Positions 7,738 through 15,623 of a stretch of DNA of 64,000 nucleotides are shown in pieces. The notes under the pieces were generated by a model that saw only the letters and a program-made list of their open reading frames with translations, was not told the origin of the DNA and did not search any database. Numbering within the stretch: position 1 is the stretch's first letter; every line of letters begins with the position of its first letter. The DNA is taken from NCBI GenBank assembly GCA_020847175.1, contig JADLCM010000008.1, positions 1 through 64,000 on the forward strand, in the 5' to 3' direction. This stretch comes from Phycisphaerales bacterium. Lineage in GTDB: Bacteria; Planctomycetota; Phycisphaerae; Phycisphaerales; UBA1924. The translations under genes were made by a program, and so were the position numbers.

Positions 7738-9705
7738 ATGATGTCCCTTTCGCTCTGTGCTTCCACCCTGGTCGCAGTCGCCGTGTCTTCAAGGTCGGGC
7801 GAACCCGGCATGGAGGCGTTCGCCGAAATCTGCCCGCCCGGGGTCATGCTGCTCGTTGAAATCCCTGACTTCGCGGCCTTCCACGCCTCCCTCGAACGCT
7901 CCGGGTTGATGGGCCTTTGGACCAGCGAGCAGATGCGTGCGTATTTCGAGGCGGACCAGTTCGGGTCCGAAACGTCTTTCGACGATGTGCTCGAGCGCGC
8001 AGGGGTCGAAGTCGATTCACTCGCATGGCCCACCGGCGCTGCCGGCGCCGCGCTCATCCACGACGCGGGGCGCCTCGCCGCGCTTGACGCCGGTCCCGAG
8101 GCGATGGTCGACGTGCTCCTTGATGCCGGCGACCCTCAACCGCTCTTCGCCGCAGATTTCGGCGCCGGCGCGGATGCCGCCCAGGCTGCTTTCGAGTCCC
8201 TGCTCGATTTTGCCGAGACGCACGACCTCGCACGGATCGACGGTGAGCATGACGATGATCGCCTCGTGGTGGTGCGCTCGCTTGTGCACGAGCGCATGGT
8301 CGCGGCCCAGGATGCGCTCCAGGAGGAATACCGCAAGCGAGTGGATGAGGCGGGCGAGGACTGGGAGAAGGTGCGCGAGGTCTGGGAGTGGTACGAGCAG
8401 GCCTCTGCGCATCCCGAGCCGTCAGGCGATGCGGAGGTTGATCTTCTCGCCGCGGCGCTGGCCGATCTTCCGGTGATCGTCTTCGCCCGCGAAGCGAATG
8501 TGCTGCTGCTGGCCGGTGACGCCACGGTGGTCTCGCAGGCCCTGGATCGGCTCGAGGACCCCGCGCGCCCCTCCGCCGCGGACGAGCCGTTCTACGGCGT
8601 GCTGCATCCTCGGCTCGCCCCGGGGGCAGAGGGTTGGTTCTTCTTCAACCTCGAACTTTCAGCGCGATTCGCCGAAGCCGCAAAAACGGCCCGGGAGGTC
8701 TACCGCGAGCGTATGACAGGGTCAGACGACGACGGCTTTGACCCCTTCGTTGCAACTCCCCTCGATGTCATCTCCGACTTCTTCGCGTTCAAGGGAGATG
8801 GCGTGGGGCTTTCACTGGCGATTGACCAGGGTGATGCGCTGGCTCGCATCCGCTTCGCTGCACCGACGGACGCCAAGGCGGGGGCCTTCGCGCTCGTCGA
8901 CCGAACCGGCCTGCCCTTCACGCTCCCTGCCTTCGCCCCCCATGACGCCATCAGCGTCGTGCGCCTCTTGGTCGATTTGCCGGCAATACCCGCCGAGGTC
9001 GAACGCCTCGTCAATGCGATGCCCCAGGAAGCGAGGGGCCAGGTGCGTCCGGCCGTAGATCAGGCCATGCCGTTCCTTCAGCAGGTGTGCGGCTCCATGG
9101 GAGACGAGATTCACGTGATCTCCACCCGCGACGGAGTATCCGGCGACGCCATCGGCCTTCCCGGTCTCGAGCAGCTTTCCGGCTCGCTCATCGCGGTTGC
9201 GCTCAAGGATGATCGCGTCCTCAACAACCTCCTCTCCGCCTTCGGCGGCACCATGGGCTTGCAGGGTCGCAATGTTGAAGGGGGCACGTTGTTCTCCGCA
9301 GCGCAGGCCGACGTTCCGTTCGGGCTGGCGATCGGCTCGGGCCGGGCATTCGTGGGGTCTGTGCCTCAGCTCGAAGATGCCTTGCGCGCCCTCGTGCATC
9401 CCGTTGAGCCGGGTGAAGAACCCAGCCCGTTCGACCGGGCCCGGCTCGACGGGCGCGGCCCACTCGCCGGGTTCGTCCGGCTCAAGCCCATGATCGAAGC
9501 CATCCAACGCCAGGCTGACGCGTTGCGCCGGCAGGAGGCGAATCCCGACGGTGAGGCCGTGCCTGGCGAGGGCGAAGGCACGCTTCCCCCGGAGTTCCCC
9601 TTTGCCGTGCTGCTGGAGCACATCGGCGACGTTGCATTCCAGGCCGACGCGCCGGAGTGGGGCTTCTCCGGTGAAATCGTTGTTCTGCGTCCAAAGGACG
9701 AGTGA
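7738..9705 (+). CDS. Large exported protein of unknown function
   Basis: This 655-residue protein begins with a short hydrophobic leader (MMSLSLCASTLVAVAVSS), suggesting export. I do not recognise a family. The body alternates beta-rich and helical segments, is acidic, and has no transmembrane helix at the C-terminus. It contains repeated GVEVDSLAW-, LVVVRSLV- and AVLLEHIGDVAF-like strands, reminiscent of uncharacterised large exported planctomycete proteins. There are few Cys residues and no catalytic motif I can identify. GAGG eight bases before the ATG supports the start; a second ATG follows directly. It stands alone, 136 bases after the HtrA-like gene on the same strand, and is followed by a 600-base gap. 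Confidence 0.7.
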   Translation: MMSLSLCASTLVAVAVSSRSGEPGMEAFAEICPPGVMLLVEIPDFAAFHASLERSGLMGLWTSEQMRAYFEADQFGSETSFDDVLERAGVEVDSLAWPTGAAGAALIHDAGRLAALDAGPEAMVDVLLDAGDPQPLFAADFGAGADAAQAAFESLLDFAETHDLARIDGEHDDDRLVVVRSLVHERMVAAQDALQEEYRKRVDEAGEDWEKVREVWEWYEQASAHPEPSGDAEVDLLAAALADLPVIVFAREANVLLLAGDATVVSQALDRLEDPARPSAADEPFYGVLHPRLAPGAEGWFFFNLELSARFAEAAKTAREVYRERMTGSDDDGFDPFVATPLDVISDFFAFKGDGVGLSLAIDQGDALARIRFAAPTDAKAGAFALVDRTGLPFTLPAFAPHDAISVVRLLVDLPAIPAEVERLVNAMPQEARGQVRPAVDQAMPFLQQVCGSMGDEIHVISTRDGVSGDAIGLPGLEQLSGSLIAVALKDDRVLNNLLSAFGGTMGLQGRNVEGGTLFSAAQADVPFGLAIGSGRAFVGSVPQLEDALRALVHPVEPGEEPSPFDRARLDGRGPLAGFVRLKPMIEAIQRQADALRRQEANPDGEAVPGEGEGTLPPEFPFAVLLEHIGDVAFQADAPEWGFSGEIVVLRPKDE

Positions 9706-10305
9706 GGGGGCACGCTCCCCTCCGCGAGGCCGAGTTCTTCGGCTTGCTGATTCGTTCTCGCACCAAACGTGATCGATCGTGGTTCTGTTCCCAGTTGCCC
9801 GGTGGTTCGTGACCCCGAGACGGGCGTGCTCAAACCACGAACACTTGTGCGGCGGGCCGGCGCGGGCAGCGTGGGCCCGCGCGGCCTCCCCCGAGGCGAG
9901 GTCACGTTGTACTCGTGGGTACCCTCGACGCCTGGCGCAAAGAGGGAGAGGATCGGCGCACCGTGCACCCTCGGTAACCCTGACCCGCCCGTTGAAGGCT
10001 GATCCGATAACGCTGGCAGTGGCAGGGCGCCACAGACGGCAGGCGCGGAGCGATCCTCGCATCCTACCCATCTTGACCTAACGTACTACTACTCTTAGTC
10101 CGTGCAACTCAAATTTGCAAAAATAATGCAAATGAGTCTTCATCCCTATTGACGGGCGGGGGTTTCTCTGGCAAACTGACTCTGCCGAGTCTGCGGAGAG
10201 AGAGAGACAAGACACCCCTCTTCTTCGCGCGGCAGGTTGCGCCCGCTCCCGCGGTCCGTGTTGGCCGAGGGGTTGGGCGCGGTTTGAGAGAGAAGGAGAG
10301 CGGCC
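9706..10305. other. 600-base intergenic region before the PEP-CTERM gene
   Basis: No convincing gene is visible on either strand. It holds an inverted repeat (GGTTCGTG at 9804-9811 with CACGAAC at 9836-9842). An AT-rich island at about 10079-10150, unlike the surrounding DNA, contains a perfect palindrome at 10113-10133. Possible promoter boxes are TTGACC at 10073 and TTGACG at 10149. Two GA-repeat tracts follow, at 10195-10211 and 10286-10300, the second giving the ribosome binding site of the next gene. The long leader implied could be a regulatory 5' UTR. Confidence 0.5.
10113..10133. promoter_or_regulatory. AT-rich palindrome, candidate operator
   Basis: ATTTGCA and TGCAAAT form a perfect inverted repeat around AAAATAA, with CTC and GAG able to extend it past a two-base bulge. 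It lies in the most AT-rich stretch of the neighbourhood, between two possible -35 boxes and about 190 bases before the PEP-CTERM gene. A homodimeric regulator site is the simplest reading. Confidence 0.45.
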
Positions 10306-10935
10306 ATGAAGTCTGCGTTGTTCGCGGTTGCGGGTCTGGCGTGCGTCGCCGGTGCCCAGGTCTATCCCCAGGTTCGGATGCTCCAGCCCGGCGAGTACAC
10401 GGCGGAGTATTCCGTGATCGACGACGGTTCGACCGTGAATCCCGAGTTCACCGGCATGTCGTACGACGCGCTGGCGTTTGTTGCCCCGGTCACCGAGCAC
10501 AACATCACCGCCGGGCAGACCATCACCGAAGACTACGTTTCCATCCAGACCGACACGGACTACCTCAACATCCATCGCTTCGTGGGCGGCGTCGCCGTGG
10601 CCAACGAGGTCATCGAGTTCCTCTTCTACAACGCCGGCGGCAACTTTGTCGACGGTTACGGCGTGACGCTCCCCTCCGCCGGCCTGACGTTCGTCTGGAC
10701 CATCACGATCAGCAGCGATGTGTTCGTTCCGAAGGACGGCTACCTGGTGATGCGCGCGGGCGCCACCAACACCGGCGTCGCCAACTGGCGCCGCAAGGTC
10801 GCCGCTCCCGCGATCGGAACCACGACCGGCGATGTGTACCGCTGGAACATGGAAGTGAACGACATCCCCGCTCCCGCTTCGCTGGCGCTCATGGGCGTCG
10901 CGGGCCTGATCTCCGGCCGCCGTCGCCGCGCCTGA
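10306..10935 (+). CDS. PEP-CTERM-like sorted surface protein
   Basis: This 209-residue protein has a signal peptide (MKSALFAVAGLACVAGAQ). A beta-rich body, with Asp-, Thr- and aromatic-rich strands, is followed by a classical C-terminal sorting tail. IPAPASLALMGVAGLISG precedes the basic cluster RRRRA. In PEP-CTERM proteins such a tail is recognised by an exosortase, which cleaves after export and anchors the protein in the envelope or extracellular matrix; the PAPAS form is the variant usual in Phycisphaerae. No exosortase gene is in the window. The ATG follows a purine-rich site (AAGGAG), and the gene is flanked by GA-repeat tracts and by an upstream AT-rich palindrome. The body is not recognised, so its specific role is unknown. 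Confidence 0.85.
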   Translation: MKSALFAVAGLACVAGAQVYPQVRMLQPGEYTAEYSVIDDGSTVNPEFTGMSYDALAFVAPVTEHNITAGQTITEDYVSIQTDTDYLNIHRFVGGVAVANEVIEFLFYNAGGNFVDGYGVTLPSAGLTFVWTITISSDVFVPKDGYLVMRAGATNTGVANWRRKVAAPAIGTTTGDVYRWNMEVNDIPAPASLALMGVAGLISGRRRRA

Positions 10936-10957
10936 TCCGGTTACCTGCACGAGACTC

Positions 10958-10999
10958 CGAGAGAGAGTTCGGAGAGAGACGAACCTCGGAGAGAGATAC
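10958..10999 (+). repeat. Three imperfect CGGAGAGAGA repeats
   Basis: Three near-copies of a CGGAGAGAGA unit follow the stop of the PEP-CTERM gene, at about 10958, 10971 and 10988. GTTCG and CGAAC around one copy could form a small hairpin. Similar GA tracts occur in the leader of the same gene at 10195 and 10286. Function is unknown. Confidence 0.5.
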
Positions 11000-11002
11000 G
11001 CG

Positions 11003-11028
11003 GCGGGCCTCCCTGACGGGGGGCCCGC
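11003..11028 (+). terminator. Terminator hairpin of the PEP-CTERM gene
   Basis: GCGGGCC(TCCC) pairs with (GGGG)GGCCCGC around a short loop and is followed by TGTCATT. The stem is strong but the U-tract is poor. Confidence 0.6.
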
Positions 11029-11081
11029 TGTCATTCGAGACAGGCCTACATCGCCCTGCGCCCGTGGGCCCGGCCTTCCGA

Positions 11082-11087
11082 TACGAT
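11082..11087 (+). promoter_or_regulatory. Candidate -10 box (TACGAT), leaderless start of the M28 peptidase
   Basis: TACGAT lies six bases before the ATG at 11094, with no Shine-Dalgarno sequence between. The upstream terminator leaves this short stretch as the likely promoter. Confidence 0.4.
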
Positions 11088-11093
11088 TCCTGT

Positions 11094-12488
11094 ATGCGCA
11101 CGTCCATGATCGCCGTCGCCTTCTTTGCCGCGCCACTTTTCGCCCGAGTGCCCCAGGTGGAACACGTGCGCCCGCCGGCCCCCGGCGTCGCGGAGAGACT
11201 CGCCGAGGTCTCCGCCGACCGTCTGCGCCGGGACATCGACACCTTGGTCGCCTTCGGCACTCGGCACACGTTGAGTGACCCGAACGGGGCCACATCCGGC
11301 ATCGGGGCTGCCCGCCGCTGGATCTTGGACGAGTTCTCCCGCGCCGCGGGCAGTCTGCAGCCCGGGTTTGATCCGCACCAGGTGCCGGTGGGCCGACGGG
11401 TACCCGAACCATTCGAGCTCGTCAACGTGGTAGCCGTCCTTCCGGGCCGGATGCCCGAGGCCGCGAGTCGGCGCTACTACGTGGTGGGGCACTTTGACAG
11501 CCGCGCCAGCGATCCCATGGACACCGAAATCCGCGCCCCCGGGGCCAACGACGACGGCTCGGGCACCGCGGTGGTGCTTGAACTCGCCCGCGTGCTCGCT
11601 GAGCACCCGCTGGACGCGACCGTTGTCTTTCTGGCCACCGCGGGAGAAGAGCAGGGCCTGCTCGGCGCTCGCTTTCATGCGCAGGCTGCCCGGGCCGCCG
11701 GACTGAACATTGCGGGGGTGATCAGCAACGACATCGTCGGCGACCCGACCGGCGCGGGGGGGCGAGTCGATCGCGATCACATCCGGGTGTTTTCCGAAGG
11801 GCTTGAGTCGTCCATGCTCACGGGTGACGAAGGCGATGACCCGGCCAAGGCACTCCGCGCGCGCGTCGAGGCGGCGCGCCAGGTGCGAGCCCTTGGGGCA
11901 GAGGGCGACTCTGACAGCCGCCAACTGGCCCGGTACATCGAAGAAGTCGCGGCGCGCGAACAGACGCGCGTCCGGCCCATGCTCGTCTTTCGACCTGACC
12001 GATTCCTGCGCGGCGGCGACCACTCGGCCTTCAACGAGTTCGGCTTCACCGCCGTGCGCTTCACCCAGGTGCACGAAGACTATGACCGCCAACATCAGGA
12101 CGTGCGCACGGATGGAGGCGTGGAGTTCGGCGACACTCCGTCCCACGTTGACGAGCATTACCTGGCGGAAGTCGCGCGCGTGAACCTCGCGGCGATCATG
12201 CACCTCGCCAACGCGCCCAGCCCTCCCGGGTCGCCGCGCGTGCTCGCGGGGCGGCTGGTGTACGACACCACGCTGCGTTGGAACCCGAGCCCCGAGCCCG
12301 ATGTTGCGGGGTACGAAGTGGTCTGGCGTGACACGACCAGCCCGCGATGGGAGCACGTCAAGGATGTCGGCAACGTGACCGAGGCCACCATCGACCTCTC
12401 CAAAGACCACTCATTCTTCGGCGTCCGAGCCTACGACCACGACGGATTCGTGAGCCCGGTCGTCACCCCGCTGCCCGCCAACGAGTAG
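11094..12488 (+). CDS. Exported M28-family metallopeptidase (aminopeptidase)
   Basis: A 464-residue enzyme with a short signal peptide (MRTSMIAVAFFAAPLFA). Its M28 co-catalytic zinc site is visible. VVGHFDSR gives the first His and Asp, and GANDDGSGTA the bridging Asp. The catalytic and ligand Glu pair is in ATAGEEQGL, SNDIVG supplies an Asp, and the last His lies in FTQVHEDYD. It should remove N-terminal residues from peptides in the periplasm or outside the cell. The last 90 residues (from about residue 375) look like a fibronectin type III-like domain (YDTTLRWNPSPEPDVAGYEV). The frame is open far upstream, but the ATG at 11094 directly precedes the signal peptide and has TACGAT six bases before it. 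Confidence 0.88.
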   Translation: MRTSMIAVAFFAAPLFARVPQVEHVRPPAPGVAERLAEVSADRLRRDIDTLVAFGTRHTLSDPNGATSGIGAARRWILDEFSRAAGSLQPGFDPHQVPVGRRVPEPFELVNVVAVLPGRMPEAASRRYYVVGHFDSRASDPMDTEIRAPGANDDGSGTAVVLELARVLAEHPLDATVVFLATAGEEQGLLGARFHAQAARAAGLNIAGVISNDIVGDPTGAGGRVDRDHIRVFSEGLESSMLTGDEGDDPAKALRARVEAARQVRALGAEGDSDSRQLARYIEEVAAREQTRVRPMLVFRPDRFLRGGDHSAFNEFGFTAVRFTQVHEDYDRQHQDVRTDGGVEFGDTPSHVDEHYLAEVARVNLAAIMHLANAPSPPGSPRVLAGRLVYDTTLRWNPSPEPDVAGYEVVWRDTTSPRWEHVKDVGNVTEATIDLSKDHSFFGVRAYDHDGFVSPVVTPLPANE

Positions 12489-12506
12489 CCGCCTTTGCTG
12501 GCCGCC

Positions 12507-12532
12507 GTGCCCCGAGGCTTCAGCCTCGGCAC
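12507..12532 (+). terminator. Hairpin after the M28 peptidase gene
   Basis: GTGCC and GGCAC enclose GAGGC-TTCA-GCCTC, separated by two unpaired C. The T-tract is weak (GTTCTCT). Stable stem-loops of this kind may also occur as dispersed repeats in planctomycete genomes, so it could be either. Confidence 0.45.
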
Positions 12533-12646
12533 GCGTTCTCTGCCGGTGCTCGTCCGGAGGCGCCGGAGTGTGAACTCTGCGCGCGCCGCGAACCTGATCC
12601 GTGGCCCGCCGCGCCGGACCGGCCCGCGGGCCGCATATCGTTTGGC

Positions 12647-13954
12647 GTGATCCCAAGGCCCAAAGTGCTCGTCGCCATGAGCGGCGGGGTGGATTCATCG
12701 GTTGCCGCCGCGCTTCTGGTGCGCGCGGGGTTCGATGTCATCGGGTGCTTCATGCGCCTGGGTGAAGTGGGCGACGGGCTCGATGACCCGACCGGGTCGC
12801 CGGCAGGAGCCTCCGCGTGCGAGAGCGACCGCGACGCTTGTGCCGGCGCCGGGCCCGCCCCGTCGGCGCTCGCGTCTGCGCGCCGCACGCCGCTGCCGCT
12901 CGCCATCCGGCACCGGGGCTGCTGCTCGGTGAGCGACGCCGCAGACGCCCGGAGCGTCGCGGCCCAGCTCGGAATCCCCTTCTATGTCTGCAACTTCAAG
13001 CGTGATTTCGGGCGCGTGATTGACTACTTCGTGGACGAGTACGCACAGGGGCGAACCCCGAACCCGTGCGTTCGCTGCAATGACTGGCTCAAGTTCGGCC
13101 GATTGCACGACTACGCGCGCGATGTCGGCGCCGCGTACATCGCCAGCGGCCACTACGCCCGCGTGAAAAGCGCCGCGCAGAAAGCCCGCGCTGACGAGTC
13201 AGGCGATGATCTCGCGGGGTGCGTGCCCGCCGGGGAAGGAGCGGCATTGCTGCGGGGTTCGGACCTCGGCAAGGACCAGTCGTACGTGCTCTTCGGGGTG
13301 CCGCGTGCCCATTTGAGCTCGATGCTCTTGCCGGTGGGGCATCTGCCCAAGCCCCGCGTCCGTGATCTCGCCCGCGAGATTGGCCTGCCTGTCTATGACA
13401 AGCCGGACAGCCAGGAGATCTGCTTCGTGCCCGATGACGACTACGCCGGCCTCGTCGAGCGCCGGCGCCCGGAGGTTGCCCGCCCCGGCGCATTCGTTGA
13501 TCCCGCGGGCCACGAACTCGGTCGCCACGCGGGGCAGCACCGATTCACTGTGGGACAGCGGAAAGGTCTCGGCGACCTGGGCGCTCGTTCAGGCGAGTCG
13601 GTCTTTGTCCTTCGCAGGGACGCCGGCACCAACACCGTGGTCGTCGGCCCGCGCGCGATGCTCGGTGCGGGCCGGCTGGTCGCCCACGAGGTCAACTGGC
13701 TGCGCGACCCACCCCGGGGCTGGTTCGACTGCGACGCGAGAATCCGGCACGGCTCGCAGCCCGTTCGCGCCCGGGCCTGCGCGCTGCGCGATGCCCACGT
13801 CGCCGGTCCGAGCGGAAGGCGGGGCCGGGTGGAGCTGACCTTTGTGCAACCGCAGGAGGCGGTCGCGCCGGGGCAGGCCGTGGTGCTGTACGAGGGCGAA
13901 CGTGTTATCGGCGGAGGGTGGATCGCCGAGGCCGCACCTGAGCGACAGTCTTGA
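12647..13954 (+). CDS. mnmA: tRNA-specific 2-thiouridylase MnmA
   Basis: MnmA activates U34 of tRNA-Lys, -Glu and -Gln with ATP and inserts sulphur to give s2U. The PP-loop motif SGGVDSS is at residues 13-19. The two catalytic cysteines stand in NPCVRCN and in QEICFVPDDDY. The C-terminal beta-barrel (HRFTVGQRKGLG, then VELTFVQPQEAVAPGQAVVLYEGE) is complete. An Ala/Pro/Cys-rich insert of about 40 residues separates MRLGEVGDG from the conserved GCCSVSDAADAR. The protein (435 residues) is therefore longer than the usual 360-380. The only fitting start is GTG at 12647, without a Shine-Dalgarno sequence but with TATCGT five bases upstream. It converges with rmuC, with 45 bases between the stops. 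Confidence 0.95.
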   Translation: MIPRPKVLVAMSGGVDSSVAAALLVRAGFDVIGCFMRLGEVGDGLDDPTGSPAGASACESDRDACAGAGPAPSALASARRTPLPLAIRHRGCCSVSDAADARSVAAQLGIPFYVCNFKRDFGRVIDYFVDEYAQGRTPNPCVRCNDWLKFGRLHDYARDVGAAYIASGHYARVKSAAQKARADESGDDLAGCVPAGEGAALLRGSDLGKDQSYVLFGVPRAHLSSMLLPVGHLPKPRVRDLAREIGLPVYDKPDSQEICFVPDDDYAGLVERRRPEVARPGAFVDPAGHELGRHAGQHRFTVGQRKGLGDLGARSGESVFVLRRDAGTNTVVVGPRAMLGAGRLVAHEVNWLRDPPRGWFDCDARIRHGSQPVRARACALRDAHVAGPSGRRGRVELTFVQPQEAVAPGQAVVLYEGERVIGGGWIAEAAPERQS

Positions 13955-13999
13955 CAGACGCACGAGCAGGGGGCACGAATCATCGCCGGGCGCTTGGTC

Positions 14000-15424
14000 T
14001 CAAGGCTGGGCCGGAACGTCGAGCGATCGAGGGCGCGCGTCGACAAACGAAGCCTCGGGGAGCGGCTTTCCGCTCCCGGCGCCTGCCTCGTCGAAGCGCC
14101 GCAGCGAGGGCAGCAGGCGCGTCTCCACGCTCCCCACGGCGTCGTTGTAGCGCTTGAGCGCTGTGCCCAGTGATTCGCCCACCTTGGCGAAATGCCCGAG
14201 AAACACCGCCGCCCGCTCGTGAAGCTCCTTCCCGAGCGCGAAGAGTTCGCGGGCCTGGGCCGCGACGGTGGCCTCGCGCCAGCCGACGTGGACCGCGCGG
14301 AGCAGGCCGATGAGCGTGGATGGGCTGGCGATCACGACGTTCTTGGAGGCCGCGAACTCAAGCAGTTCCGGGTCGCGGGCGAGGGCGGCGTCAAGAAACT
14401 GGTCGCCCGGGATGAACATGACGACGAAGGGCGTTGAGCCCTCGTCGAGGTTCCAGTATTCCTTCCGGCTGAGCTTGTCGATCTGGTCGCGCACGTGCCG
14501 TGCAAAGCGGGCGAGATGAGCCGCGCGCTCCTCATCGGTCGATGCCGAGAGCGCCTCGACGTAGGCAAACGTGTTGGTCTTGGCATCCACGGGCACCACG
14601 CGCTCGTTGGGCAGGCGAACGATGAGGTCGGGGCGCAGGCGTTCTCCCGCATCGTTGGATGTCGTCGCCTGCTCACTGAAATCGCAGTAGGCGCTCATGC
14701 CCGCGAGTTCGGCGACTCGGCGCAGCTGCACCTCGCCGTAGCGCCCCCGGATCTCGGGCCTGCTCAGCGCCTTGACCAGACGAGATGTCTCCTCCGCGAG
14801 CCGCTGACCCTCGCGCGAGGCCGCCTCGAGCCGGGTGCCGATCGCCGCTTTGTCTTCAGCCCACGAGGTCGAGAATGCGCCCAGGCGCTCTTCCGTCTTG
14901 CGCAGCGTGTCGCGAATCGGCGCCACGAGCTGTTCAAACGCGGTTCGGCGCTGGTCCAGCTCGTTCGCGCCTTTCTGGTGTTCAGTGTTCAATCGCTCGG
15001 CGGCCAGGCGCAGAAACGCCGCGTGGTTGTCTTTGAGTGCTTCGCCCGCGAGGGCCTGGAACCTGGCCCGCATCTCCTCGAGCATCTGCCGCGTCGTCTT
15101 TTCCAGCGTCTCCCGCTCCTGGACAAGTGCGCGCTCGCGGGCAAGAAAGACCTGCTGGTCCGCTTCGCGGTCGCGGCCAGCCTGCACACGCTGGGCCGCG
15201 AGTTGTTCGTGCAGAGCGGTCGCCCGCTGCGATTGTGCCGAGGCTTCGCTCCGAGCCTCCCCCAGCGCAGCGTCGCGTGCGGCCTCTCCCGCGAGGGCGC
15301 CTTCCAGGGCCGCTTCCGCGCGAGCGGCACGTTCGCGTGCCGGCAACGCCAAGAGAAACCCCCAGATCGCGCCGCCGCTCGCGACGAGCGCAACGACACC
15401 CAGCACCCAGTGCATTGCATCCAT
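14000..15424 (-). CDS. rmuC: DNA recombination protein RmuC
   Basis: RmuC limits inversions at short inverted repeats and is thought to act as a nuclease. The protein (474 residues) has a single N-terminal membrane helix (WVLGVVALVASGGAIWGFLL). A coiled coil rich in Ala, Arg and Glu spans about residues 30-190. The RmuC domain follows, with YGEVQLRRVAELAGM. A PD-(D/E)XK-like core is formed by RPDLIVRLPNE and VVPVDAKTN. It ends with the conserved FVVMFIPGDQFLDAAL and VVIASPSTLIGLLR segments. The start at 15424 is chosen because the membrane helix follows directly; TACAAT seven bases upstream suggests a leaderless transcript. Frames extending to 15892 are antisense to the next gene's leader and were not used. 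Confidence 0.95.
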   Translation of the reverse strand: MDAMHWVLGVVALVASGGAIWGFLLALPARERAARAEAALEGALAGEAARDAALGEARSEASAQSQRATALHEQLAAQRVQAGRDREADQQVFLARERALVQERETLEKTTRQMLEEMRARFQALAGEALKDNHAAFLRLAAERLNTEHQKGANELDQRRTAFEQLVAPIRDTLRKTEERLGAFSTSWAEDKAAIGTRLEAASREGQRLAEETSRLVKALSRPEIRGRYGEVQLRRVAELAGMSAYCDFSEQATTSNDAGERLRPDLIVRLPNERVVPVDAKTNTFAYVEALSASTDEERAAHLARFARHVRDQIDKLSRKEYWNLDEGSTPFVVMFIPGDQFLDAALARDPELLEFAASKNVVIASPSTLIGLLRAVHVGWREATVAAQARELFALGKELHERAAVFLGHFAKVGESLGTALKRYNDAVGSVETRLLPSLRRFDEAGAGSGKPLPEASFVDARPRSLDVPAQP

Positions 15425-15431
15425 ACGGGTT

Positions 15432-15437
15432 ATTGTA
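15432..15437 (-). promoter_or_regulatory. Candidate -10 box (TACAAT) of rmuC
   Basis: TACAAT reads leftward and ends seven bases before the rmuC ATG. There is no Shine-Dalgarno sequence, so the transcript would begin at or next to the start codon. Confidence 0.45.
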
Positions 15438-15623
15438 GGGTGAAGGAAATTCGCGGCACAGAGTCGGTCGGCGATTATGCTGACCTTTCTGCTCGGGCTG
15501 CACGTCTTTGCGTATAGGACCGATAGCGTGTGCGGGCCCTTCGGGGCGGTCATGGAGGCCGCAACACCGGGGCCCGGTTCCGGTAACAGCCCTTGCGCAG
15601 TCATAGCGATGGAGGAACTGGCG

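Noticed and set aside
9706-10080. A structured RNA gene (SRP RNA, tRNA or similar) in the long gap
   Set aside because: I looked for the SRP tetraloop signature and cloverleaf elements and saw neither; only one simple inverted repeat is present.
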